Counted from the stretch's first letter, positions 26,855 to 34,662 are shown. The stretch is 34,934 bases of DNA from Pseudanabaena sp. SR411 (GCF_002251945.1 NZ_NDHW01000215.1:341-35274); one strand, 5' to 3'. The notes: generated from the sequence alone by a model not told the origin. Numbers and translations are program-made.

Positions 26855-26984
26855 ATAAGCAAAACCTAACTAGATGATTTAGATTATTTAAGCAAAACAG
26901 TTTGATTATCGCCTAACTCTGATGAAGATAGTGCAAAAGTAACTAAATTTCTGGGAATAGTCTCTCTAGGATAATAAATTACCT

Positions 26985-27395
26985 ATGATTGAATGGCTTC
27001 GTATTTTTTGGCTACCATCTAAACCTATTGCAAAGTTAAAAGAATTACCCCAAGATGCAGGGGTGTATTACATTACAGCTTTATGGATAGTGCTGTACGT
27101 TGGTAAAGCGAAAAACTTACGCAATCGTTGGAAAACCGCCCATCATCGATATCAACAATTCAAACTTCTACATCCGTTTGGCAGACTACATTATAAGGTT
27201 TTGACGACTAATAAGATCCATTCCTATGAAAAAGCCGAGATAGCCCGCTTTCGTCCTGCATGGAATGGGACAGCCAGAGTAACCTTTTGGGATTTACTAT
27301 GTTTGTTTGTCGCGGTATGGGGGCGTGTAATCATTTATATTTCGCTGCTGCTACTGGCGATCGCTACTCTTATTTATCTGCTATCGCAGTATTAA
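26985..27395 (+). CDS. GIY-YIG nuclease-fold protein with C-terminal membrane anchor
   Basis: A 136-residue protein. Residues 22-95 match a GIY-YIG domain: GVYYIT at 26-31, LYVGKAKNLRNRW at 37-49 (Tyr38, catalytic-type Arg46/Arg49), and SYEKAEIARFRPAWN with the metal glutamate Glu82 twelve residues before Asn94, as in UvrC. All key residues appear present, so nuclease activity is possible. Residues 101-133 are strongly hydrophobic (about FWDLLCLFVAVWGRVIIYIS then LLLLAIATLIYLL), one long or two short spans. A membrane-anchored single-domain GIY-YIG protein is unusual. ATG at 26985; AGGATAA lies 13 bases upstream. Role unknown. Confidence 0.82.
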   Translation: MIEWLRIFWLPSKPIAKLKELPQDAGVYYITALWIVLYVGKAKNLRNRWKTAHHRYQQFKLLHPFGRLHYKVLTTNKIHSYEKAEIARFRPAWNGTARVTFWDLLCLFVAVWGRVIIYISLLLLAIATLIYLLSQY

Positions 27396-27427
27396 TTCGT
27401 AGGATACGTTAGTGCAATTCAAGCCAT

Positions 27428-27482
27428 AAAACTCAAATAAATGGAGGCGGCGCGAAGCGCCGCCTCCATTTATTTGGGTTTT
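27428..27482. terminator. Long hairpin after the GIY-YIG gene
   Basis: 26-bp stem with one G-T wobble; left arm starts AAAACTCAAATAAATGG, apex GGCGC-GAA-GCGCC. It lies 32 bases after the stop codon. Probably terminates, but belongs to the wider hairpin family. Confidence 0.65.
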
Positions 27483-27563
27483 GATTTGTTCTAGCTATCT
27501 ATTGCATTGCTATGGTGCAACGTAGCCCATCCTACATTTACTTCCAACAACTTAACTTATTGG

Positions 27564-27659
27564 AATATAGCGATCCTAAATGAGTTGTAAGATTTGGAGG
27601 GTTGTGAGAGTGCGTCCCTTCGGGGCGCACTCTCACAACCCATTTAGGATTGCTATATT
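27564..27659. repeat. Nested double inverted repeat abutting a ribosome-binding site
   Basis: Outer stem of 19 bp (AATATAGCGATCCTAAATG at 27564-27582 with 27641-27659, one G-T wobble). Inner stem of 16 bp (GGGTTGTGAGAGTGCG at 27599-27614 with 27626-27641), with apex CCC-TTC-GGG. The outer 3' arm ends right against the GGAG at 27660-27663 that serves the ATG at 27667. Confidence 0.8.
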
Positions 27660-27666
27660 GGAGTTT

Positions 27667-28434
27667 ATGTTGCTAATACAGAAATCTTTAAAAAGTCGAT
27701 TTCGCGCAATTTGGACAAGCATTTTATTAACTACGCCGTCAAATTATGCCGATCGCTTAGAGTCTGTGACTAAATTGGTCGTTAATGACTCACTGAGCAA
27801 TCTGGAACTAATCAATGAAATTGATTTAGCTGTAGTGACCATTGTCATTGGAGCATATTGGCATCAAGACTTACAGGAAGTACGATCGCGAATATTAGCC
27901 TTACAATCCCATAGCAATGCTGATATTCAGGAATTAGTATTAGCCTATGCGATCGCCTTAGCCTGTCGAGATGACCTGCACCCGCGATCGTTTACTAGTC
28001 AGATTTGTCATGACTTCAATAATAGAAAATTGCTGAGCCGAGATCCAGCAGACCAAGACAATTGCTTAAGGCAATTACAACTTGCTCAAAAGTTTGTCGA
28101 TCAAGGTGCAAGTATGATTACCTCCCATATTTTAAATAGTGGTCTATCCCAAGCGATCGCTAGTAGTTTGTACTATTTTCTGAATACTCCTCACTGTTGG
28201 CACATAGTTAATCAACGAACGCAAAGACATCCCCTTAGCAATCATCCGCAAGTCACTCTTCAGTCAGGGGCGATCGCCTCGGCATATTTGGGGGGAATCG
28301 GAAACACGGAAAAGCAAAATCAGGAACTCCTGACTAGAGGCGTAATATTCGGTGATCAGCTATGGGCGAAATGGGCTGGAGTTTTTAATGGCGATTTGAT
28401 GCTTGTGGATGATCGCCTTACACCTCATCGATAA
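27667..28434 (+). CDS. Uncharacterised protein, weakly ADP-ribosylglycohydrolase-like
   Basis: A 255-residue, mainly helical, cytoplasmic protein. VTLQSGAIASAYLGGIGNTE near 195-215 and the helical pattern recall ADP-ribosylglycohydrolases, but the N-terminal GxxxGDALG-type motif and the paired metal aspartates of that family are not seen. If related, it is probably not catalytically normal. I start at ATG 27667, which has GGAG four bases upstream (short spacing); the frame open from 27580 runs through a hairpin and is rejected. HIP1 sites and codon use are like the neighbours. Function unknown. Confidence 0.75.
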   Translation: MLLIQKSLKSRFRAIWTSILLTTPSNYADRLESVTKLVVNDSLSNLELINEIDLAVVTIVIGAYWHQDLQEVRSRILALQSHSNADIQELVLAYAIALACRDDLHPRSFTSQICHDFNNRKLLSRDPADQDNCLRQLQLAQKFVDQGASMITSHILNSGLSQAIASSLYYFLNTPHCWHIVNQRTQRHPLSNHPQVTLQSGAIASAYLGGIGNTEKQNQELLTRGVIFGDQLWAKWAGVFNGDLMLVDDRLTPHR

Positions 28435-28490
28435 TTTCTGTCTTAACTTTTTGGTGTTAAATTAGATAATTAGTCAAGGGAAATTGATAT

Positions 28491-28676
28491 ATGCCACAAC
28501 TAATTGGAATTTTGCTACTAATTGCCTATGTATTTGGGGTAGTGAAATTTTTGCAAGGTTTTCGCCGTACCGACTTTTCAGGTAATCAGATCGGACTAGC
28601 ATTGCTTTGGCCAGTCTTATTTGCCATGAATGGCAACTACCGCAAAAATTTTTTTAAAGCACTTAAAGGCTCCTAA
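28491..28676 (+). CDS. 61-residue membrane protein, translationally coupled to the downstream permease
   Basis: Two hydrophobic segments (LIGILLLIAYVFGVVKFL and IGLALLWPVLFAM) separated by a short polar turn FRRTDFSGNQ, and a basic C-terminus (NYRKNFFKALKGS). It looks like a conserved cyanobacterial small protein of unknown function. AAGGGA lies about nine bases before the ATG. Its TAA shares the final A with the ATG of the permease gene (TAATG at 28674-28678), so the two are probably co-translated. Confidence 0.82.
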   Translation: MPQLIGILLLIAYVFGVVKFLQGFRRTDFSGNQIGLALLWPVLFAMNGNYRKNFFKALKGS

Positions 28677-29704
28677 TGACTTGGTGGAAAAGACTCAGAG
28701 CCAATCCTCTTGCTTGGATTGGGCTTACAATTTTAACGATTTTCTACACGGCTGCTCTATTTGCTAACTTTGTAGCACCCTATGGTGTTAACGAATCAGC
28801 TAAAGATGGTGCATTACTGCCACCCACCCAAATTCATTGGCGCGATCGCCAAGGACAATATATAGGCGCTCATGTCTATCCAACCACTCAAGGCAAAGTC
28901 GATATGGAAACAGGCGATCGCGCCCTGATCGTTGACTACACCAAGCCATCCCAAATTCAACTTTTTCATGGTGGGCATTTGTTTGGTACAACTAGCAGCG
29001 CCCAGCTAAATCTACTCGGAACCGATGAGCAAGGTCGGGATCAGTTGACCCGTTTACTGTATGGCGGTAGGATTAGCCTCCTAATTGGTTTTATCGGCAC
29101 AATTATTTCCTATACGGTAGGCTGCCTCGTTGGTGGTATTTCAGGTTACATTGGTGGCTGGCTTGACGTAGTTTTAATGCGTTTTGTGGAGGTGCTGATG
29201 TCAGTCCCTTCAATTTATTTGTTAGTAGCATTAGCTGCAATTTTGCCACCACAAATCAGTAATACTGAGCGATTCGCGTTAATCATTGCGATCATTTCAT
29301 TTGTATCATGGGCAGGACTAGCAAGAATTATTCGAGGACAAGTACTGTCCATCAAAGAACAGACTTTTATTTTGGCAGCTCGTGCATCAGGAGCAAGTCC
29401 ATTCAGGATCATTGTCAAACACGTCTTACCACAAACCATCACATTTATTATTATCTCGGCAACCCTCGATATCCCCCGATTTATTGTTGTAGAAGCAGTA
29501 TTGAGTCTTGTGGGACTGGGTATCCAGCCTCCAGACCCCTCATGGGGTAATATGCTGTCTGTGTCTACAAATGCCTCGGTTGTAATTCTACAGCCTTGGC
29601 TAGTATGGGTTCCTGCACTAGCGATCGTATTGACGGTGCTATCATTTAATCTTCTGGGTGATAGCTTACGCGATGCGCTTGACCCAAAAAACATTAGGCA
29701 ATAG
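28676..29704 (+). CDS. Peptide/nickel-type ABC transporter permease (OppC/DppC family)
   Basis: A 342-residue inner-membrane permease. One N-terminal span (LAWIGLTILTIFYTAALFAN) precedes a periplasmic segment of about 85 residues containing FGTTSSAQLNLLGTDEQGRD, which matches the conserved GTDxxGRD of the OppC group. Five spans follow, with the cytoplasmic EAA-type loop AARASGASPFRIIVKHVLPQ that docks the ATPase, then VEAVLSLVGLGIQPPDPSWG and the end LGDSLRDALDPK, all hallmarks of OppC/DppC. The periplasmic segment is longer than usual. OppA, OppB, OppD and OppF genes are not adjacent; scattered genes for this importer are known in cyanobacteria. It overlaps the upstream 61-residue gene by one base. 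Confidence 0.92.
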   Translation: MTWWKRLRANPLAWIGLTILTIFYTAALFANFVAPYGVNESAKDGALLPPTQIHWRDRQGQYIGAHVYPTTQGKVDMETGDRALIVDYTKPSQIQLFHGGHLFGTTSSAQLNLLGTDEQGRDQLTRLLYGGRISLLIGFIGTIISYTVGCLVGGISGYIGGWLDVVLMRFVEVLMSVPSIYLLVALAAILPPQISNTERFALIIAIISFVSWAGLARIIRGQVLSIKEQTFILAARASGASPFRIIVKHVLPQTITFIIISATLDIPRFIVVEAVLSLVGLGIQPPDPSWGNMLSVSTNASVVILQPWLVWVPALAIVLTVLSFNLLGDSLRDALDPKNIRQ

Positions 29705-29876
29705 ACTTTTTACAAAAAACTTTCCATTGGTCTTAAAAATATGCTGCCTAAATGTTTGTGCAATTAGGTAGTATGAGACTAGGATTTAGGCTATTTTGTA
29801 TTGTTTGTGACGGGTTTTTGCTCTTTCGTCATGTCAATCTGAAAGTCAGCATCAGCAAAATAGGAGTATATTCAGC

Positions 29877-31565
29877 GTGCAGTACTTAGCGGAACTTCAA
29901 AAAACTCAAGCAGCTTTTGGATTAGGTGGTAACTCGTCAGTCCGTCTACTAGCACGTAATACGGGTGAAAATGTTTGGCAGCCGATTACTAATGAGCAAG
30001 TTTTACCAATTCAGGATTCGAGTCAAGCGAAAGATTTTAAAGATGGGCAAATGATCATTGCCGAGGTGACTGGCAGTAACCAAGTACAAAGTATTCAAGA
30101 TGCCTCTAAAAAAATTGTCAATATCTTGCAGGCTTTTTCGCGATCGCAAGATAAATATAAATCTGCCGAAGAAGAAGTCGAACAGTGGAAACAGTCTCTT
30201 AATTTTCAAAGCCAAGAGTTACACCGCCGCGAGCAGGAATTAGAACAAAAGGAACTAGAACTAGAACATCTTGATGCAAGAAAGCAAGAAATTGAGGAGT
30301 TAGAATCCAAGTTTGCCAAAGAGCGTAGTGAAATTGAGCAATTACGCAAAAATATTGAAGTAGAGCGTGGTCAGTTTGAAGCTAAAGCAGCAGCCCTAAC
30401 TGTCGATCAGGCTGAGCATATTAAAGCCCTAATTAGTCAACTATCGACAAGCTTTACAAATCCAGACTCTCTAAGAGATAGAATTCATAGCGCCATTAAT
30501 CTGATCAACCAACGCCAAGAAATACTCACAGGATTTTGGCAAAGTTTAGATGGGCTAAAAAATGAAGCTGAGAAACAAAAGGGAATTCTGAGTAAATCAA
30601 CAGAAGAACTGCATGCCCGTAAAGCCCAATGGCAGCAGACCCAAGTTGCGCTTGCTGATGCTCAAGCGGAGCTTAAGGCTCAGCGTGGCATCCTTAAGTT
30701 GCAAGAAAATAATATGGCAATGTCTAGGGTGCAGCTTGATGCTCAAATTGATCTCTATGAGCAAACATCCAATGCGATCGAGGCGTTTGGTGGACCAGGT
30801 AGCATGGAAGTACTTAGTCCCGAAGAAGAAAGCCGCTTACAGTCAATGCCCATTGAAGAGCTAGAGTCAACGATTAAAGCTCTTCAAGCTGATTTTGATA
30901 AGTTAGTAAATTATGTCAGCGCTCAAGAAGATGAGTTGGCTGGTTTAGAGGGCGAAATTGCTGATTTGCAAAGTCAGGTAGAAACATCGGATCAATTTGC
31001 TCGGATTGAGCTAGAAAGCAATAAAGAATTTGCAGAGGAACAATATAAGCTCCTTGAAGAAAGCGTTTCAGGTATGAGGCGCAGTATGCAAGAGCGTCTG
31101 TCGGTGCTAAACCAACAAAAAGCAGTTTTGGATCGCCGTAAAGGAATTGCGGTCGAGGAGAGTCCTGTCCAAAGTTTATTGCCTTTGCTAGCTCAAATTG
31201 AAGCTCAAAAAAATCGCCAAGAACAAGAACTGCGGAAGATGGAAAGCCAGATTGAGGCAGTAAGAAACTATACGCAGCAGCAACAAGAGGTGCTAGGAAA
31301 GCAAACTCAGGAACATCAGCAACAAGAGCAAGCAATTCGTACAGCAGAATCTCAACAACAAGATCGGATCAGAGTTGTAGCTGAATTGTTGGGCCAAATT
31401 AGCGCTCAAGAGCAGCTTTTACGTCCTGTGCAGGATATTGTGGATACTTTACGTCCACAGTTAGAAGCGGCGGTTCAAGATTTGGGAGTTATGTCAAATG
31501 GTAACAACTCTTCGCAAGTTCTTACTGATTTACAATCAGTAATCCAGAGTTTAGTTTCTTCTTAA
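29877..31565 (+). CDS. hmpF: Pilus motility taxis protein HmpF
   Basis: HmpF is a large coiled-coil protein needed for type IV pilus-driven motility of filamentous cyanobacteria (hormogonia), concentrating at cell poles. The 562 residues begin MQYLAELQKTQAAFGLGGNS, with a beta-rich N-terminal domain (about 1-75, SVRLLARNTGENVWQPI then MIIAEVTGSNQVQSIQDA) and the VNILQAFSRSQDKYK link, then coiled coil from about 95 to 540 with many Gln/Glu heptads. This N-terminal pattern matches HmpF. The start is a GTG at 29877 with GGAG ten bases upstream. No other pilus gene lies in the window. A terminator follows. Confidence 0.88.
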   Translation: MQYLAELQKTQAAFGLGGNSSVRLLARNTGENVWQPITNEQVLPIQDSSQAKDFKDGQMIIAEVTGSNQVQSIQDASKKIVNILQAFSRSQDKYKSAEEEVEQWKQSLNFQSQELHRREQELEQKELELEHLDARKQEIEELESKFAKERSEIEQLRKNIEVERGQFEAKAAALTVDQAEHIKALISQLSTSFTNPDSLRDRIHSAINLINQRQEILTGFWQSLDGLKNEAEKQKGILSKSTEELHARKAQWQQTQVALADAQAELKAQRGILKLQENNMAMSRVQLDAQIDLYEQTSNAIEAFGGPGSMEVLSPEEESRLQSMPIEELESTIKALQADFDKLVNYVSAQEDELAGLEGEIADLQSQVETSDQFARIELESNKEFAEEQYKLLEESVSGMRRSMQERLSVLNQQKAVLDRRKGIAVEESPVQSLLPLLAQIEAQKNRQEQELRKMESQIEAVRNYTQQQQEVLGKQTQEHQQQEQAIRTAESQQQDRIRVVAELLGQISAQEQLLRPVQDIVDTLRPQLEAAVQDLGVMSNGNNSSQVLTDLQSVIQSLVSS

Positions 31566-31569
31566 AACC

Positions 31570-31606
31570 TAAAAAAGAAAGGGTACTTCGAACCCTTTCT
31601 TTTTTA
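31570..31606. terminator. Bidirectional terminator between hmpF and the cyclophilin gene
   Basis: 15-bp stem TAAAAAAGAAAGGGT/ACCCTTTCTTTTTTA with loop ACTTCGA, five bases after the hmpF stop and 18 bases beyond the stop of the convergent gene; T/A tracts on both sides. Confidence 0.85.
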
Positions 31607-31624
31607 TAGGAAAGACTAAAAAAG

Positions 31625-32107
31625 TTAGTCTTCGATTTTGATTGAAAGGATTTTGTCACCACGACGGATTGCTTGAGCAACTTCGGTATCATTGGTATAG
31701 CCAAAAGCCGCATATTGACCATCTAAAAATGATGCATCACCGAGAGTGATAAAAAATTGACTAGTGGCACTATTAGGGTCATTAGTGCGCGCCATCGAAA
31801 ATACACCTGCTTTATTGTGCTTAATAACTGGCTTTTTGCCACCAGTTAAGATATTGCCGATGGTAGCTTCACTGTCACCTTCGGCCCAGATTTCCAACTT
31901 GATGCGATCGCCTGATCCACCAGTACCATTGCCAAGAGGATCGCCGCCTTGAATGACAAATCCTGGCTCAACACGGTGAAAAGTTAGCCCATCATAAAAA
32001 CCATGTTTGGCTAGGTCTACGAAGTTTTTGACAGTGATCGGGGCGTGTTGGTCGTCAAACTCAGCACGCATAGTTCCCTTAGCAGTCTCGATTACAGCAC
32101 GGATCAT
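31625..32107 (-). CDS. Cyclophilin-type peptidyl-prolyl cis-trans isomerase, cytoplasmic
   Basis: Speeds proline cis-trans isomerisation during folding. The 160-residue protein is a single cyclophilin domain without a signal peptide: TFHRVEPGFVIQGGDP (active-site Arg in FHRV, Gln in IQGGD), GVFSMARTNDPNSATSQFFITL (SMAR and SQFFI motifs) and FLDGQYAAFG (the usual W/H of this loop is replaced by Tyr-Ala). Length fits bacterial PpiB-type proteins. ATG at 32105-32107. It converges on hmpF; the shared terminator is at 31570-31606. Confidence 0.95.
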   Translation of the reverse strand: MIRAVIETAKGTMRAEFDDQHAPITVKNFVDLAKHGFYDGLTFHRVEPGFVIQGGDPLGNGTGGSGDRIKLEIWAEGDSEATIGNILTGGKKPVIKHNKAGVFSMARTNDPNSATSQFFITLGDASFLDGQYAAFGYTNDTEVAQAIRRGDKILSIKIED

Positions 32108-32167
32108 AAATCAACTTACCTGAAAGTTTTTTAAATTTAAATCAGTTTAAAGTATACCCTTTGCTAT

Positions 32168-32251
32168 CCAAGAATTGTGGTAGCGCAGTGTTTAGCTCCG
32201 CCCTACTAATTCTTGGGTTGCAAGGGAGTAGCAAGGACAATTCATGAATTG
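32168..32251. repeat. Degenerate inverted repeat and CAATTCATGAATTG palindrome
   Basis: CCAAGAATT (32168-32176) pairs with AATTCTTGG (32208-32216) around a partly self-complementary GC-rich loop. Twenty bases on, the perfect 14-bp palindrome CAATTCATGAATTG (32238-32251) sits within GCAAGGA and GCCCTGC arms. GGGCAATTCATGAATTGCCC-like words recur in several cyanobacterial genomes. The region separates the divergent cyclophilin and phasin-like genes. Confidence 0.55.
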
Positions 32252-32309
32252 CCCTGCTTTTGTTTAGTATGATGGAGTGATAGATCGCTTTTGAGGATCA
32301 CAGATATTT

Positions 32310-32633
32310 ATGGATACCAATAATTTGCTTAAGCAGTTACTTATGCTTGGTGTCGGTACGACTTCGATTGTGCTAGAAAAAATAAAAGAAGCTAGTGAAG
32401 ATTGGGTCAAAGATGGCAAAATCGATCCTGATCAGGCTTCTGAGATTTTTAATGATATTGCCGATCGCCTCAAGTCAGAGCAAGGAAATCTGGAATCATT
32501 AATTCAGAGACAAATCCGTAATGTGATGCAAGATTTGGGTGTGCCACGTCAAAATGAAATGGATGAATTGCGAGGACGAATTGATCGCCTAGAGCGTCAG
32601 ATGCGTGACTTAGAAAATAAACAGTGGCGATAA
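32310..32633 (+). CDS. Phasin-like / PHA-granule-associated family small coiled-coil protein
   Basis: A 107-residue, almost wholly helical protein. Residues 1-30 are moderately hydrophobic (LLKQLLMLGVGTTSIVLEKI), then WVKDGKIDPDQASEIFNDIADRLKSEQ and a C-terminal heptad coiled coil (ELRGRIDRLERQMRDLE). This matches small cyanobacterial proteins labelled phasin family, related to PhaF/PhaI helical repeats. Whether it coats polyhydroxyalkanoate granules here is unknown, as no pha genes are present. ATG at 32310; weak ribosome site. It ends two bases before the variant short palindrome at 32635. Confidence 0.8.
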   Translation: MDTNNLLKQLLMLGVGTTSIVLEKIKEASEDWVKDGKIDPDQASEIFNDIADRLKSEQGNLESLIQRQIRNVMQDLGVPRQNEMDELRGRIDRLERQMRDLENKQWR

Positions 32634-32634
32634 T

Positions 32635-32650
32635 TACAGTGCTTTACACT
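32635..32650. repeat. Short palindrome TACAGTGCTTTACACT, variant copy
   Basis: Variant of the 16-mer at 8317 and 26567. The third stem pair changes from C-G to T-A, keeping pairing; the fifth becomes a C-A mismatch. It follows the phasin-like stop at once and precedes a 30-bp hairpin. Confidence 0.65.
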
Positions 32651-32655
32651 AAATG

Positions 32656-32718
32656 AAAGCCCAATATTTCTGTTAAAAGTGTTGCAAAGCAACACTTTTA
32701 ACAGAAATATTGGGCTTT
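32656..32718. repeat. Perfect 30-bp inverted repeat
   Basis: Left arm AAAGCCCAATATTTCTGT continuing to GTTGC, loop AAA (32686-32688), right arm fully complementary. It is the longest uninterrupted perfect stem in the window. It could end phasin-like transcription, but its length far exceeds a terminator's needs. Confidence 0.88.
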
Positions 32719-32755
32719 GGATTAACTTTAACATGCTGTATATGGATATTAATTA

Positions 32756-33592
32756 ATGGAAGTTTCAGGAATTCTCTATTTGGTGGGAACGCCGATCGGT
32801 AATTTGGAGGATATGACCTTCAGAGCGATCGCTACTCTCAAACAAGTAGATTTAATCGCGGCTGAGGATACGCGACATACAGGTAAGCTATTACATCATT
32901 TTGGAATTGATACGCCGCAAACCAGCTATCACGAGCATAATGCTTTTAAGCGCGTACCTGAGCTAGTTGAAAAGTTATTACAAGGTATGGCGATCGCCTT
33001 AGTTACAGATGCGGGAATGCCCGCAATTTCTGATCCAGGTGTGGAACTAGTACAAGGTTGTATTGCTGCGGGAATTAGAGTTGTGCCGATTCCTGTTGTT
33101 ACTGCTGGTATTGCTGCCTTAACAGCTTCGGGTTTTGCCACTCAGCATTTTGGATTTGATGGATTTTTACCAACTGATAAAAAGGAACGGCGCGATCACT
33201 TAGAGATTTTGCGACTAGAAACAAGAACGATGATTCTCTATGAAGCACCACATCGTTTATTACGCACTTTGGAAGATTTAGTAGAAAGTTTGGGAAGAGA
33301 AAGGCGTATCTCAGTTGCTAGAGAATTAACGAAACTCCATGAAGAATTCTGGCGTGGTTCTATAGAAAATGCGATCGCCTATTTTACGATGCACTCACCG
33401 AAGGGAGAATTTACACTAGTTTTAGAAGGAGCAGAACCTAGTGAAAAGCCTGTATGGACAGAGGAAGTAATTTTAAAAGAGTTACAAAATTTGATTGAGG
33501 CTGGTATGTCGCGATCGGATGCTAGTCGTCAATTAGCAGAACTTGCCGACTTACCGCGCCGCCAAATATATCAGTTAGCACTGACTCTATAG
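32756..33592 (+). CDS. rsmI: 16S rRNA (cytidine(1402)-2'-O)-methyltransferase
   Basis: Methylates the 2'-hydroxyl of C1402 in 16S rRNA, tuning the decoding site. The 278 residues carry the tetrapyrrole-methylase fold of RsmI: LYLVGTPIGNLEDMTFRAI near the N-terminus, LIAAEDTRHTGKLLHHFGI, SYHEHNAFKRVPELVEKL, ALVTDAGMPAISDPGVELV, TASGFATQHFGFDGFLP, and ILYEAPHRLLRTLEDL, all diagnostic. Length is typical. ATG at 32756 with no clear Shine-Dalgarno. It converges on the pseudouridine synthase gene with 23 bases between stops. Confidence 0.96.
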   Translation: MEVSGILYLVGTPIGNLEDMTFRAIATLKQVDLIAAEDTRHTGKLLHHFGIDTPQTSYHEHNAFKRVPELVEKLLQGMAIALVTDAGMPAISDPGVELVQGCIAAGIRVVPIPVVTAGIAALTASGFATQHFGFDGFLPTDKKERRDHLEILRLETRTMILYEAPHRLLRTLEDLVESLGRERRISVARELTKLHEEFWRGSIENAIAYFTMHSPKGEFTLVLEGAEPSEKPVWTEEVILKELQNLIEAGMSRSDASRQLAELADLPRRQIYQLALTL

Positions 33593-33615
33593 GGTGTCGC
33601 GCCAAGCACGACATC

Positions 33616-34569
33616 TTATCTTCGACGACGTAAAAACACTAATAACTTCTCAAATCCTTCAGGTAAAGGCGCAATATTTTCAATTAATTCGCCTGAAACT
33701 GGATGGGTAAAAGTCAGCTTCCATGCATGGAGGGCTTGCCCTGAGAGATATTGCGAAACCTCCTTGTTAGGACTGCCATAGACAGGATCGCCCGCGATCG
33801 CCCAGCCCATATGTGCGGCATGGACACGAATTTGATGGGTGCGCCCTGTTTCCAGATCAAATTTAACAAGTGTGTAATTTCCTAAACGTTCCTTGATTTG
33901 CCAGTGGGTGACGGCTCTGCGCCCATTTTCCATTACTGCCATTTTTTTGCGATCGCTATGGTGTCTGGAGATCGCTGCATCAATTACTCCCGATTCATTT
34001 TTGGGAACTCCACGCACAATTCCTAAATACTCGCGTCGGGCTGTTTTTGCTTGGATTTGTGTTTGTAAATCTTGATGAGCGCGATCGCTTTTGGCTACTA
34101 CCATTGCGCCACTGGTATCTTTATCTAAACGATGCACAATGCCCGGACGTTGAGTTCCATTTATTCCTGAAAGTTCTTTGCAATGCGCTAAAAGAGCATT
34201 AACTAAGGTTCCATCACTATGTCCCGCCGCAGGATGGACTACTAACCCCGCAGGTTTATTAATTACAATTAAATGTTCGTCTTCGTAGAGAATGTCTAAG
34301 GGAATTTCTTGCGCGACTAAATCAAGAGGTGTTGATGCTGGAGTGATTAACTGAATGCGATCGCCTGCTTTAATTAAATCCTTTTTGTTATTACAGAGAG
34401 TATCATTAACGGTGACATAGCCCTCCTCAATTAATGCTTGAATTCGCGATCGGGATACGTTAGTGAGTTGATTTGCTAAAAAACGATCAATTCGCTCAGA
34501 TTTAGCTAAATCTGCCGTAACTTCAATCAAGTTAATATTATTCGCTGTAGGGATTATCTCTAAGTTCAT
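33616..34569 (-). CDS. RluD/RluA-family 23S rRNA pseudouridine synthase
   Basis: Isomerises uridines in large-subunit rRNA. The 317 residues comprise an N-terminal S4 RNA-binding domain (ERIDRFLANQLTNVSRSRIQ and YVTVNDTLCNNKKDLIKAGDRI), then the catalytic domain with PAGLVVHPAAGHSDGTLVNAL, the catalytic-aspartate motif GIVHRLDKDTSGAMVVAK, and HQIRVHAAHMGWAIAGDPVYG. This organisation fits RluD best, but specificity cannot be read from sequence alone. I start at ATG 34569 (MNLEIIPTANN); the open frame continues upstream to 34713 only through a repeat region and is not believed. Confidence 0.93.
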   Translation of the reverse strand: MNLEIIPTANNINLIEVTADLAKSERIDRFLANQLTNVSRSRIQALIEEGYVTVNDTLCNNKKDLIKAGDRIQLITPASTPLDLVAQEIPLDILYEDEHLIVINKPAGLVVHPAAGHSDGTLVNALLAHCKELSGINGTQRPGIVHRLDKDTSGAMVVAKSDRAHQDLQTQIQAKTARREYLGIVRGVPKNESGVIDAAISRHHSDRKKMAVMENGRRAVTHWQIKERLGNYTLVKFDLETGRTHQIRVHAAHMGWAIAGDPVYGSPNKEVSQYLSGQALHAWKLTFTHPVSGELIENIAPLPEGFEKLLVFLRRRR

Positions 34570-34605
34570 CGCAAATTTGACTATAAGGCAAAGAAACAGA
34601 GACTT

Positions 34606-34662
34606 GGGTTTGGTTTCCAAACCCCTACATTTTAGATGGGTAGGGGCTTGGTCTCCAAGCCC
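34606..34662. repeat. Twin covarying hairpins GGGTTTGG and GGGCTTGG
   Basis: Hairpin 1: GGGTTTGG-TTT-CCAAACCC (34606-34624). Hairpin 2: GGGCTTGG-TCT-CCAAGCCC (34644-34662). They differ by one compensated base pair. Between them CCCCTAC (34622-34628) and GTAGGGG (34640-34646) also pair. GTAGGGG-plus-palindrome units of this kind are dispersed in filamentous cyanobacterial genomes. Confidence 0.7.

Noticed and set aside
27580-27666. Upstream start for the ADP-ribosylglycohydrolase-like gene
   Set aside because: The codons fall within a nested hairpin; the ATG at 27667 has its own GGAG.
29215-29694. 159-codon minus-strand frame
   Set aside because: Shadow of the OppC-type permease gene, which has clear family motifs.
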